Assembly: GCF_000003605.2 (NCBI RefSeq)
Contig: NW_003140815.1
Location: 292,886-344,828 of the forward strand
Length of the DNA stretch: 51,943 nt
Direction of reading: 5' to 3'
Source of the DNA: Saccoglossus kowalevskii
Lineage: Eukaryota; Hemichordata; Enteropneusta; Harrimaniidae
Shown here: positions 19,410 to 34,400 of the stretch, piece after piece
How positions within the stretch are numbered: the stretch's first letter is position 1
Layout: each line of letters opens with the position of its first letter
Notes under the pieces: model-generated
The model's input: the letters and a program-made list of their open reading frames with translations, nothing else
Told to the model about the DNA's origin: nothing
Database searches by the model: none
Program-made: the position numbers and the translations under genes

Positions 19410-22400
19410 CTACAGAGTTCCAGTGGAATGCATGAATGTGGAAAAGAGAATACAGAAAGAGATGGTTGTTAGTTATGTGTATTTTTATAAATGTTTACCT
19501 TAAACTCCTATTACCAGTGCATCATGGGACATAATGATGTAGTAAAATACAGGCCTAGACCCCAGAGGTCACACATCCTGGTACTATCTGGGTTGGGTCA
19601 GATTCACAATCAACAGAAACTCTCAGAAACTATCACTGAAGTTCAAACATTGCAAAAATTGAAGTGTAATATTTAAAACTGTTAATATTATAGAACAATC
19701 TTCCAGAAAGTCCCAGGATGACCTTTGACCTTTAGGGATCATGATGAATATTTGGCGGACATGAACACAGAGAAAGATAATAAATAATTAACAATGCAAT
19801 AATGGCAGTTGCCATGGATTTGAAAATGTACGAAATATTATTGCGCAAGAATAAATATCAATATTGAATAAATATCAATATTGCTTCAAGCAATATCACA
19901 CGTTGTTTCCATGTGACCTCTTTATCATATGTACAACTGTAACGGCGCGAAATTCTCAACGAGCGTAAAAAGTAGCAACCAAAACCTGTGAGAGTGACAG
20001 AGAGCATGGTACGCGTTCTCCAACATGCATATTTTTTGTGGAATATGCAAATATATGATTTGAAGATTACTATTGAACATCGAGCGAGTATTTCTAAAAC
20101 TAGCGTCATCTCACAGACTCTGGTAGGTATTACATGGGCTTATACTATAAACTGACTAACACTGGCAAGGTTGCAGAAAAAAGAAAAATCTGTGGATTCA
20201 GAGTTGTGCTTTTTGTGCTGCCGTTTACCCTGGGTCAAAAATGGGGTGAATTGATCATACTTTCTCATTGTCAATGTATTTTAATGACTGCCCACATTAG
20301 TGCCAAATAATTATTGACACTCATGTGACAGAGATGATAGAAAGTGGAGCCAGTTTATTTGTGTGATTCCTTCCTTTATTATGTCAATGACATTCATAAT
20401 GCATTTTTTTAGCACAAAAATGATGGTCCGCCATCTTGAATCAGATTCACCATGTTAGCAATGTGGCTCTGAAAACAGGATTTGTTAAAAATAAAATGGC
20501 CACAAGTCAGCCATTTTGAATCAAATCTGGGGAAAAAAATGATGTGCATCAATTATGTTTAAAGGACATACCAAGTTAGAATGAAATATGCCCATACATG
20601 ACTGAGATCCAGTTCTGGAAATGCTTGATTTTGATGAATTTTAGCACTAAAATGGCTGCCATTTGGTCATCTTGAATTGGATCATGAAACAAATACATGT
20701 GCATATGTATGATATGATGTGTGTGTGTGTGAAGTTTGAATGTGATAGGTCAAAGATGTTAGATTTAGACCCTGGAACTGCATTTGTTAAAACAATTCAA
20801 TCTGCAAACAAAAAAATTGTGCATCAAAAACACAATGGTCAATGGACATACCAAGTTTGATTTGAAATCTGTCCATACATTACTGAGATCCAGTTCCAGA
20901 ATGGCAGAAATGCATGATTTTGACGAATTTTTAGCACTAAAATGGCCAACATCCGGCCATCTTTAAGTGAATCATGAAACAAATGCATGTGCCTATGTAT
21001 AATATGATGCGTGTGTGTGCAAAATTTTGAACTGAAATGTAAGAAATGAGTCAGGCATGACTGAGACCCAGGTGCAGATGGACATTATAAGTCCCCGTTT
21101 TCAGCCTGTCTACATACATTCTTAATATTCATACAAGACTGTATTAGGTGGAATTGTGCACCAAAACACCAACTTTCTCATGTGCAGAAAATGCACTATA
21201 AATTCAAATAGAGAGGCCAGTAACACACAAAATAACGTTAGAGACAAGACACTGATTGGATTTTACACTTTTGAATTACATCGCTCAATATTTAAGTGTT
21301 TCGGTGTTGAGATACCCTTACTTCATCAAAATAGACCATAATCAAATGATTTCATTCATAACATGGTGGGCTTATATGTGGGTGTCACCGGGAATTCAGG
21401 CAGATTTTGCCATGACCTACATCATACATAAAATCAACCCAGAAATTAATCACAGCTTGCTGCCCAGTCCCAGATATAAATAAACGACAATGGAGAATTA
21501 AACAGCTTATAAGGAATTTACAAGTGTAGATCATATGCTGCCATCTTGTGACTAAATCCCTGTATGAATGGCCGAAGAAATCATTTGTTTTTTATCAGAC
21601 CTTTTTTCAGGCCTTTTTATCTGGTTTCTGCTAAAATATAAAATTATTATAAAAATATTATTTCAATCATACCGTAAACATTTCATACAAATAAAGACAA
21701 AACCTCAACGAATATATATTTCAGGTAGTTTTATTCACCATAAGACTGAAGTCCAAAAGCCTCAACACTATGAACACCACAATTTTCCACCAAAACATAA
21801 CACATAATTATGTATTGGTCTGTCATATTTTTTTAAATTTTGAACCAAGTTTACATAATTTACCATTTATTCAAGGTCCAGATTATAATCGTTGAAAAAG
21901 CTTTAGAAAAAATTAGGCTGGTTTATTTTGCAAAAGCTAACAACTCTTGATTGTGGTATTCATAGGTTTAAGAAATGGACAAGTAATCTAACACCCTTTT
22001 CTCTATTGCAAAATAATACCATGTGTTCTTATAGTAACCAGGAAAAGAAATTATTCTCTGAGAAAGTCTTTTTTTTACCAATGGTTGATGATAGAGGAAT
22101 AACTACCAGTAGTCAGAAATAGGAAAAAAAACAATAAAATGGCAGTGCCAAATATATTAGCAAAAGACATAAATAAAACTAAATCAACTAAAAATTGCGT
22201 GAAATGGACTATTTTACATATACACAGTTTAAGTACATAATAATAATAAATACAGAAAGTCAAGCTATATTGAGAGGAAATTAAATTTGTTTTTATAAAT
22301 ATCACCAGATTTCCGTCAATTTAGATTTTCCAAATCTGGCTGCATGCTCACTGTAGAATATAGATACGTTGACAAGTGTGAACAAAATGACATAAATGCA

Positions 22401-25400
22401 AACATTCATCATATTCGATTATTCAAAATGTTTCATCGCAAAATACAAATTCACAAGCGTTCGTTTGGTTTATTATTAACAGTAACTCAAATTACAGTAG
22501 TCATGTCAGTAGTGCATTTCCCACTTTGCATCTTATAATTTGAGTTGTCAAAAACATTCATATTTGTTTCAAAACACAGAGCAGTCTGCTATAATCACCT
22601 CGGAGTACAACATAAAGTATGCAATACAAGAAATAACATATTTAATTGTTTATCAATTTTCATCAGTTTATTGGACTATATAGATTCTGAAAGCTTTAGA
22701 ATACGAGAATATACACGTCATTTTTGAATTAGACTAAATGCCGAAAAATCTTCCAATGTAAAACTGACGAACCAGATTGCTCATAATAAACATTCACTGT
22801 ATTAGCGTCATTTATTTCGTCAAACACAAAACAATATCACTACCATGTAATTGAACTCTCAACATTTTCGAAGTTGTTTTCTTATATGCAAACTTCAAAT
22901 GAATATTACTAGACTCGTATTAAATATACCATAAAATAAGACGCACTAAACAAGTCAAGCGATAAATCTAATGTAATTTTATGCGATGACAAACGTATAC
23001 ATATCTACAAATATTGGCGGTGTCTGTGCGAATGACTTACGGTTAAATGTAAAAAACTACATAATTTATTTCTGACAATGCTTTTTTTTTTTTTAAATGA
23101 GTAATGCCATAATACAGAAGGGTAAATGTGCTTTTGAGAGAGGGCGCGTAGTAAAATACGACAGTTTTTTTAAAAAGCTTTTAATGTTGTCGTACTAGCT
23201 GGCATGTAATTTGCATAAAACAACTAGTATTTAAATTAAATACAGAAACCCATCAAAGTCACATTATTTACAAGTTCTGAAATGCCGCATGTAACATCTC
23301 TTGAAATTCAAACACGATTTTAGCGACATGAACCGACCAGTGAAAGAAGCAATGATTTATTTTATTTTCCCCCACAAATGCAGAAACAAACTTTTACAGA
23401 CAGAAACTACAATAATGCTGCACTTGTTGCGGGTTCAAATGTAGCGCCCAGGTGTGAAAAGATCGGTTCATAATCAACAATTCTAAATTTTAAAGTTCAG
23501 AGTAAGAGATAAACAAACTGAAAAAAACAGTTTGAAAACATAACCAAATAATCTTTTTCATTAGATTGAAAGAAAAAACTCCCACAGGGTAATACAACTA
23601 AACTTTTTTAGCAGAAATTCCAGTCAAATTTGAAAAATTTACTTTTCAATATGTAAATTTAAAAAAGAAATATTATTTGTCACTTTTATATCAGGAATGA
23701 ATTTTTTTTGATCAAAAATACCTATTATAATGCATTATTTGATTACCGATAAATTTGACAATAATTCGTTATTTGAAGAAATACAATATACATATCAACT
23801 GTTAAAACACATGCTACCCGCCTTCCGTAAAATATGAGTTTCTTGCATTATTCAAATGAGTTCAAAAAAGGATTTTGTTATTTAAGTAGAACAAATACTT
23901 TGAAACAGTCCACTTCGTCAACTGAGAGTGTGCCTCTGCTGATGCCGATGTAATACCACTGTGGACTTCTCTACGACTGCACGCAAGCATACACCAGTCA
24001 TAATAATAGTTATTTTAGTCAATAAATTTAAATTCATTAAGCAGTACCTAGAAAAGTAAAACAATAAATTTGTTCTCGCCAAATTCCCACACAAAAAATC
24101 GTCAATATTTACACACAAAAAACACAAATAATTACTTCCCAAACACCTCAAATCGCTATGGTAACAGGGTACTTTCTTAAACTAGCATAAACAACAATTT
24201 ATTATGATAATTAGTAACAGTAATATGCAGTTTAATAAGACTGTTACTGTTAATCAGTTGTTACACATGCAAATTTAATAATAATTGTTATGGGTCATCA
24301 TAGCGACCATATGCATTTGATTGTTTTGAAAACAAGTCATGTTATTTCGTAGCATGAAAACCATTTCAAAAGCAATATATGATCTCTTCCTTCAAACTAA
24401 CTAGTATATGCAGTATTCCTTTTGTTAGTTAGTGGGGGAAGGGATGTTACACCAAATGTAGAGTGTGGAAGGGCCATAAATCATATACCACTTTCATTCC
24501 AAACATTTGAACCCAGTGCCTCACCACATGCACCATGTACATTGGAATGGGGAAATTTTGTAGATCCAAACCATTTAATGCATGTATTCAATAAATGTCA
24601 AATGTTGAACATTTATTTTTTTGTTGTGGTATTGAATAATCTCAATACAAGCAAAAATATTTTTAAAAAAATTAAAAACATGTCATCAACATTTTTTTCA
24701 AGTTTTCCCTTGGTCGAGAAACAAAATCTTTTTTCCTTTTGGCCTTAGCTTTCAAGCAGAAATGGTAGTTCCTTACAAAACCATACAACAAATTTCAAAA
24801 TAAATGTTGCTTGCCAACACAAAAAGTTATCTTAAAGAACAAAATTAACAGAATAATAAATAAATAAATCTCCATGTGTATGGGACAGATTAGTTTGATG
24901 CCCTGAATGAAAAAAGGAAGAGGACTTTTATAGTGTTGCTAAAAGAGCACCCTCTATGGCGAACATCACCTTCCATGAATCTGCAACAGTAGCAACCGTT
25001 TTGCAAATAACATGCCAGCACCATATGATCGCTCTTATTATCAAAATTATGCCACTGAATACAACAATTCTTGAAACATTTCACGTACGTTTCGACATAA
25101 TTCTATTTACAAAAAAAAAAAATTATCATCATTTTAATATTTAAAATATAAATTCACCTAGCTATCGTGACTAATATTTTTCAAACATCAAAACTAAAAT
25201 TGCCTTTTAATTTATTATTAATAAAATAATATTTTGAAAAAAAAAAAATGAAGCTAGCAGAATTGTCTGGTGATCACTGCTTTATTTAATGATCCAACAC
25301 CCTGTTATTTCATGTTACTTCATGTGAGTCACATACGTGTACAATTCCATCTAAACAGCAAAATATTCTGTATACACATTCATGGTACTGGTCAGGTTCC

Positions 25401-28400
25401 AGTTCACTGCAAATTGTCTGTATCAACCTTTGATCAAATTCTTAAATCTTAATTTCACTAAAAAAATTTTTTTTATAATTGCAATGTCTGGATGTACCGG
25501 TAATGCTCGTTAGCCCTCTTAAACCTGGAGGGGGATCATAGGTCAATCCGAGAAGACAGATGTTGCAATAAAACTGCCAAAGGTCTATCTATGTCATTCT
25601 GAATGTTATTGCTCAGATATAGCATCTATAGTTCAAGATTTCTCATAAACATTAAGGGGCGATGATCATCACACAGCATGTCTTAAAATAGCATGTAAAC
25701 AAATAATGTGTTTTACATACATTGTGTACGTCCCTATGAATCTGATATCGAACAAGACTGTCGTGACGACACGGTGCGGTGAACACCGCCCTTTAACATA
25801 AACATCTAATCCAGGAAGGGCTTGTGACATAGCGTGAAAAACCTCCATGTGTTCCATAAAAAACGCACACATAACAGTTACGTTTATAGAACATACTGGC
25901 CAAAGTATATAGAGATGCTAATGCTGTGATAAAAAAAAATATACACAACTATTTTCTGAACCTTTACATGCTCTGATTATTCTATAAAAATAATATCTAA
26001 TACAAATAATTAATTTCTGACATTATTCATAATTTACTTCAAATTACTATGCCTTGGATTTGTTCAGTTGATTCGACTGACATCTAAATATGGACAAAGT
26101 TTGAATGGACGGGTTTGAGTGGTTGAAAAACAGTCAAAAGATTGTAAAGTGGCGATGTGTTTCTCGGTTTGTGGACGAAATCTCAACACATGTATTGTGG
26201 CATCAAATTTCTGCTGTAATATTTAGTCAAATTTATTCAATTTTATCTATAATCTAATGAAACGTTGTTTTTCCAAGAAATTGATGAGAACAGTTTACAG
26301 CACTGTTTAGATTCCAATATAAAACTGGGCCTTTAAAACAGGGATTCATGGTGGCTTTCACACAATTATGTCAAATCAGAAAATAATGAAAATCACCCCT
26401 AACACCAAATTGTAAGACATTCCTTGTGATCCCAGGTTTGTTTATTTCAAATTAAAATTTACCAAAACTTCAATATTTCTAGCAGATTTTGATGAAATGT
26501 CTTACAAGGGTGTAAATTTAATTTAATTTAATTTTGTAATATTTCAAGTTTAAGTTTTTTCATTATACTGGTAATCTATCAGGATCAACCGATGAAAGGT
26601 TTGTCACATTCACGGTGAAATGAATCATGGTCATGTGATTTGAAGCAATTTATCATATCAGAGATAAATGAAACCAAAATAACAGAAATTATAACTACCC
26701 TGCTCTGGATGAAAAATCCTTTCAGTAAAAAAAAATACATTCACAAATAATTAGCCATTTTTTATCTGAATTCCTTTCTGAAATGAACAAAACATTGGTA
26801 CCATTTGATACTTTTTGAATAGTTCAGAGGTCAAAGGTAATGTAATGAGGGTGATGCAAGGTCAGAGGTCAGAGGGCAAAGTAATTCTATAAAATGTCAG
26901 CTCCAGTGATTGGATAGTCTGATTATAATTTTATGCTAATTATATATTCCTTTAAAGGGAAACTTCAGATTGGATGAGAAAATCACATGTCAGAATGCAA
27001 AATTTAGAACCAACAAGAATGTAACAAAATATAAGCTGAAAGTCATTTGCGTCAATGAAACTTTTTCTCCATTTCCTTTGAAATTTCTACAACTTCAGAG
27101 GAAGTAGGTGCAAAGAATCCCTGAAGCAATTTTTCACAAAAGCACAAGTGCTTGACCATTTCAGAAAGGATATTACAAAATATTCACAAGAATTACATTT
27201 TTTCTGCTGGTACAACAAAGTAAACAACATATTTAAAAAAAAAATACTAATTTTGGGTTGCACAAGAAAATAAAAAAAAAAAATACCAAGACTGGAATGA
27301 AATGGTAGAGGTACACTGGACTGTTAGGACACTAAAACAAGATGGCCGCCCACATCAGTTCAAGCCAAGGCTCAGACCAATAATCAGAGCTATAACACCA
27401 AGGAGAATAATACAGCATATCACGATTAAAAACTTTTTCTGCAGATAAAAAAAGAAAAGAAAATAGAACAAATAAAATTATTTCAAATAAATATGCTCAA
27501 CGACTGTTGTCATGGAAACTAAAAACTAAGTTTTGAAACTTTTGCTCATTGGAATGAGAAAAGTGAACGAATTTTTCATCATATTTAAGCAGATATTTCA
27601 AATTTGTTACCGAACTCAAATATTTCCACTTTATATACAAGCGGACACTGAACATCATTTCTTCATGCAAGACTATTTACATCATTTGCAAGTTTCAAGA
27701 GCGAGTTTTATAATATTTTATTTAATTACATCACCAACTTAGGTTACAAATTTGTGAATGCCAAAGTCAACATTTGGGTGGGAAAATGTTAACAACGTCT
27801 GGATCATGTTTACTGGAATTTCAAATCTCAAATTTATTTGCCAAGTCATGGTATCCATATAACAAAATGGCACCTTTGATGAAGTACTCAGACTAAAATA
27901 TCATGCAAAATCTGATAATGATAATGGAAGCTAATATCACTACAAACTGATGATCTGAAGTTGTACAAAGAGACGCACACTGAACATCAAGATATTTAAA
28001 CAAGACAAACTCTGTAATGATGAGTGCAGTGAAATGTAGGACATGCTTGATAATTGAATTATGAGAGAAAGTGAAAAAAAAGGGAAAGAAAGCAATTAGG
28101 TAGGTAGGATTTTGGTGGTCAATCCATTTTTATTTAGATGCATGCACTGTGAACATTGATGCATTTAGGGACAGTACTCTTAGGTTTAATGATGCTTTGA
28201 ATTCTACACACGAAATTATAGTTCACAACACTCTTTTTCAAATGCTTTTGCAATGTGTTCCTTTACATGTCTTCACAAATATTCATTTCAGTTCAGTTCA
28301 AAATAATTTGAGACTCAGGCAAATCTGGACAAATCTTCGTACATTTTAATATTCGAGCACATATTTGTATTGTCAAACATGTCAAATATTTGCGCCAAAA

Positions 28401-31400
28401 CACCAAGAAACCTTAGTACTAGTATCACAAAATGCAATTTAAAAAAAAATACACACGTCACAGGGAGCACTTTTATTTGAGGAAGAAAGAAAAAATTGTA
28501 ACACGAATACTGATGGTAAAAAGTTGAGAAAGGTATAACATGAACGCTGTGACTTTACATCAGAGCGTAACGCTAGGAGATATCACAGGGATTAAAATTT
28601 ATATTAATTGTAAATACATTTTAATACTGACCATTTTGTATCAAATTATAAAAAATAAAATTGTACAAATGAAACATAAAGTTAACGTCTTCTCTCTGCA
28701 ATTTTCTCTGTTTGTAAAACACTACTGGTTGTGATTCTGGTTACAGGACTGAAAAATATATCCACGCCATGCCACGTGACCTTTTGTTATTTTTCTACAG
28801 CTTGATTTATACTAACAAACAGCGATCGCGTTTCCCATCTTGTAGTAAGCATCACCTCGGGTAGTCATAGCGATTGTTCATGAATATTCATGTTGTCTTT
28901 GACAGAGGATTGAGCAATGATAAGAAGAGGACAAAGGTTTCCATGCTTAAGTGTAGCATAGGTGTAGGAGTCAGAATTCCACAGTTATGGCAGTGAATTA
29001 CGATAGTGATTTGCGATTGCTTGAAACCCCAATGTTGCCACCAGAAAAGCACATTCATTAGTAAGAAAGACAGTGCGCATAATATATATATAGCAGACAG
29101 TGCTGAGTGCAGGCAGTTTTGAATCGTATATTGACGCTTGATCATTCTCTACAGAATACATAGTATTGTTATGCAAGTACAGTTGATGTTGATGAACATG
29201 GTTACTTTAAAAATGTTGACCAACATCAACATGCCAACAGCAGTTTCCAACATTGCTTAAAGCGAGAGAGTCGTCACCTGCGCATGCGTCAGATGGCCGT
29301 AGCGTGTCATTGTTTAAAAAACAAGTGTCTACAGCGTGTGTTGTTATCGTCGCTTGGGACTCAATTCCCGTGTGTGTACAGGTGACGACCATCCAGCTTT
29401 AACACACCAACAGTCATAACTCGACTGTTAACGTCTCCCAACACGATGGTATAGATGCTGACTGGCTGTGCTGGTCTCTCGCCTAATAATATGAAAATCA
29501 TACTCAACAAACTCACAACAATCAGCACATTCAACATACAATCTATATGTGCAATATCTCAACAGTTACGTGGGCAAACATTTATTGTAGCAAAGCAACA
29601 ATGTTCAAAACATGGTTATGGAAAATATTGCGCGTTTGATGTGTCAGCACTTGGACAGAAAGATGATATGTACATGTGTAAACCATCCGGCAACACCATG
29701 AATCATGGAAATGGATCAAGGATGTTATGTCACATTACAAGACTATATTTGCTGAACATGTAACATGTTTTGTAATTACAAAATACACAGCAAAAATTGT
29801 GAAAACACACTGTAGAAAATGTGGAATCGTGAGGTCTCCTGAACTGGTCATTGAAAATATGACATAAGGCTATACAGATTAGACCAATTTATAAAAGGTC
29901 TTGATTGCAGAACTAGTTTGTGACTGCAGAAATGAGTCAATTCAACCGATTTAAAATGAAACCACTTGAATTTTGACCTATCAATTGATCCCAAAAATCT
30001 ATAATACTACCCAGAATGCAACATTTTGACTTACCCTTCTTGCTTTACTTTGGTATTTGACCGCTTTCTTTGTGTCCATCTTGGCCGTCTCAACATAATC
30101 CACAGATTGTTCAACATTATATTCAATCCTATCTATCATCTCTCCCTATTAATCAAAATGAATGACAAACAATGATAACAACGACAAAACTGACAGACTC
30201 TTATCATATTAGTTGCCATAGAGCTGTATTTTTGAAAAAACAATCCGGTAAAACTCCCCATTTATCAATAAGATTTAAAAATTTATCCAAATTCAAGTTT
30301 CAACAATTTTTGAACAGTACCACAAAATAAACTAAACGTGTTTCATTCCATACATTCCATTTCCTACTGCAGATGCCCCTTTTACACTAAAAATAGTTAA
30401 TTTGAGATTCTGTCATAGATGGCGCAGTTTATACCAGGTGTTGCCACTAGGTGGCACACTTTCACCAGATTATGCCACTAGGTGGCGCTCTTTCACTAGA
30501 GTCTGCCACAAGATGGGTCGCTTTTACCAGATTCTGCCACTAGGTGGCACACTCTAACCAGAATCAACCCACTGAATGATGCTTGGTTCACAAAAATCAG
30601 TCACAAGGTATGTTCCTCGCCACCCCAGCTATTGGCGGGACAAATAACGTCAAAACATCTTACGTACTTGTTGTTCGACGAGCATCGCCATATCCATAAA
30701 CATATCGTGGAGTTCTCGGATGCTGTTTTCTAATTTGATAATGTCGTTATGTCGAGCTTCAATGTCTCCAAGTGCTTGCTTAGCTTGCTGCGTGTCCATT
30801 ATGATCTGTTAAGAAACATATGCATATTAAAAACAATAGCAAAAATCTCTTGATAAGTTAGCGCAAAATCGAATAATGGTGGCATTCAATAGAAATTGCT
30901 ACAGTCGCGGCATTACGCTGTATTCAAATTTCATGTAGTTCTCACATATTGTTTACGTCGATGTCGGTTCTATATCGAACATCGAATATCGTCACGGGAT
31001 GACAACTGCTTTAAAGTCATGAAATGACGATATTCTATTTTAACATTTTCACTAACTTTTTCATTTTTTTTCTTACAATACATGTGACAATTTTGTAGCA
31101 GGGTACTGGACTTGATTAGTGGTCTCAACATACATGTAAAATAACAATATAAAATAACTCATTGTTTCACCGATATAGTGTGAACTTAAATTCAGCGAAT
31201 ATGTAAAAAATACCAAAATACTGTAGAATACTTTATTTTTGCTATTTTCACTGAAGGAATGATTCAGTGAAAATAAAATCCAGCGAATATCCCTTTTTTT
31301 CTTATATTTCACATTCAACTCATCAAAAATCAGTTAAAATAAATTCCATACAAAACACTCGAAAAGCCTTTTCAGCGAAAATTAATTCCAGCTAAAATAT

Positions 31401-34400
31401 AGTATTTGACAGTAGTGAAATTAAATGACAGTGGCAATAAATGATTTTACAGTGTACAAAATATGTAATAACCAATTTTGGAAATCATCATGATGGCTAG
31501 TTATGCTGAATACATGTAAAAAAAATGCCATTATAGGTGAGGTTGCAATGGTTATATAAAAGCGTTCAAAGTCTGCGGCACATGCAAACACTTCTTACCC
31601 CAGATGTAAAGATCGCTGGGTTACCACTTTCCAGCATATCCTCGAGTTCATCATTTGTTGTAGTTTTACCAGCTGTAAATAAAATGGAAAGTTCATAAAT
31701 TGTAATAACAAAAAAAATAATAACAAGAACAATGGTTATTTAGTACAGCAGTCACAAATCTAACGAATAATTTTTCTTCACTGAATTAAACCGCAGTGAT
31801 CACTGTGACTGTGTACATTAAACATGGGCCCTATGCTAAAAGGAAACGTGCATGTAAACATATGGGAGTCAATTGTATTATTTATTTACTAAATTTTAAA
31901 TATACAAAGCAATAGGTAAAAAATAAATTGAATTTTAAAGGCTTGGTTCTCATATCATAGTTGATGGTACAGCCAATGCAGAGAAGAAGCAATCTTAGCA
32001 TCACCACTAGAGGGCAGTATATAAAACCAACTGTTACACAACATTGACACTGAAAATCAAATTGAGGTGGTTGAGTATCAGAATTTACAAACTTGTAAAA
32101 GGTAGGAACAAAAATGTGTTTCTTTCATCAAACCTTTTTTTTCTGTAATTTTCCTTGTAAATAATTTTTTAGAATATCCTGCCACCAAATCACACAATGC
32201 CCCCCCCCCCCCCACACATTGCAGTAGTGGAACAGCCATCAATGGCGATTCCAACAGGGTCATACCAAATGTCTTCAGTTACAAGGGGTGAGAAGGTTAC
32301 TACTCACTTATTTCCAGTTGTCTCTGTATGCGTCCTTTACACCTTTCTCTATATTCTGTTTGTGTGCCATTATATTCTGTCATTACTTCCACAAATTTAC
32401 GTGAGAGTGTGGAATGCTATGAGACAGGAATTCAAAAAAAACATTTATAATGCATCTGCCAAAAAAAATCTCTTTTCTACTTCTCGCATTGCTCTGCACA
32501 AACTCCTATCAATATGCCAGATTGTTTTGAACAGCGCCCTCTATATATTTTCACCACATCTTAAATTGACTCTCTAAGTTATTGATAATTAGTTAACAAA
32601 TTCCTCATTATGATCTTTCATATAAATTCAGTTCTCATCATATATGCTGTAATTTCCCAAGAGACAAATATTTGCAAGTCAGTGAAATCACAAAATGCAG
32701 TTAAAATTTCTCTGGGTCTTACTGATGCCGAGCAGCCAATAAGAGGTTTACAGTACTTGTACTGTATATAACAAAACATTGGGGATAACTGTAAAGTACT
32801 TTATTTTAGCTGGAATTAATTTTCGCTGAAAAGATGTTTTAGGTGTTTTGTATGGAATTTATTTTCACTGATTTTTGACTAGTTGAATGTGAAATATAGG
32901 TAAAATGGTATATTCACTGGATTTTATTTTCACTAAACCATCCCTTCAGCGAAAATGGCGAAAATTAATTCCAAGCGAAAATAAAGTATTTCACAGTAAT
33001 CTATATTTATGGCTTATTAATAGGCCACATTCATGAGTTTTAAAGGTCCTGCTGTAATATTTTCGTTGTTATGAAGATTAAAAATGATTATAGGTTATTG
33101 CAAGAGTTGGAACAAGTTAAGCATGTTATACACAAACTGAACTGTGTTTTATGTATGTATTCATTTAATTGTAGATTTCTAGAGACTCCTTTTGACGTAT
33201 TTCAACAAATCCATCACCATGTTACCAGTCACAAAATAAACCTGCATAATTTTATTCATATTTTATTATTTTATTCATATTTTTCAAAAATTCTGATCAA
33301 GAATTGTTTTTATTTGGTCTAACAACAAAACAAAATACAACAAAGTGGAACAAAATGTTGATGGGTATAAAAGTTTAAATAATGACTTTTTTAGAAATCT
33401 AGAGTAAACATTGATGAGAAAGAATTATTTCTAATGCCACTTAAATGAAATCAAAAACCATCAATGACATATTTGTCAGGATTAAATAGATTACATGGCA
33501 ACACATGGCAACACATGGCAACACATGGCAACACATGGCAACACACGTTTCTCTGTGAGATGGCAACAAGCAGATGGCACACTGAAATGTACATTTACAC
33601 TCACGATTGATAGGGTCAAATATGAATGTACCAAAAAGCTACAGGAAATTGGGTTTTGTGTGTTTTATTATAGGACATCGTGACCCTAAAAGGTCACACA
33701 TCCTGGTACTTTCAGGGAAGGGGAAATAGAAAAATTTACAATCAATGAGAATTTCTTGATTATGACGCCCCCTCCCCCTCCCAAAAATGTAAGTAGTTGA
33801 CAATGGAAATCAAAAGCAGATTAAAAATGACAAAAGTCCAATTTTCAGACAATATATCCAAGACATTACCAAGATGTGTGAATTTTAGAAGTCATGCAAA
33901 ATGCTAGAATGTGTGATCTTTTGAGGTCATGAAAAATGCCAGGATGTGTGACCTTTTGGGGTCAAACTATTGTCAATTCGAAATAATGAAAGTTTTCAAA
34001 CTAGATTTTAGAGAATACAGCTTTTTTTTTTCAACTGATGTCACTAAAGCATTGCATCATGTGATTCATTAAGAAGTTCAATTTGAACAAACAAAAATTA
34101 AATTAAATTAAATATTGACAGATGTATTTATAACTGTTGAATAGTTGAACTAATTTTTTAAAGACTTTGTTCAAGCATTAAGGGTCATTTAAATTTACAT
34201 CAAATCACCATAAATTGAAGCATGGTAACGCAGTTTGGATTTAAAATTTGAACTCTTTCACATGCTGTACCGTGTTCTATTATTACCTCAGTTTTATTTT
34301 TGATAAAGAACACAGTGAGACAAAAAAAGAATTCTTTGAAAAATATCCACAGTAAACTTGTTACTTGATGCCAGTTCAGTGTTTAGAAGTTATAAACGCA

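Larger units (their letters stand above)
19410..27354 (-). other. Region between alternative anchor exons: 3' UTR of form A and intron of form B
   Basis: No exon was found apart from the two ends. Contents listed separately: MITE-like element 19556-19740, ~280-base tandem duplication about 20497-21035, MITE 25652-25796, and nuclear-receptor-like direct repeats 26828-26878. The rest (21040-25650 in particular) is AT-rich with A/T runs and short meaningless open frames. AATAAA signals on the - strand (for example TTTATT at 26441-26446) could end the form A mRNA. Confidence 0.65.

Noticed and set aside
23430..23460. GGGTTCAAAT word resembling a tRNA B box
   Set aside because: No matching A box, cloverleaf or anticodon arm could be drawn around it.
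32197..32577. 126-codon + strand open frame
   Set aside because: It overlaps the syntaxin exon on the other strand, is a shadow of it, and starts in a C-run.
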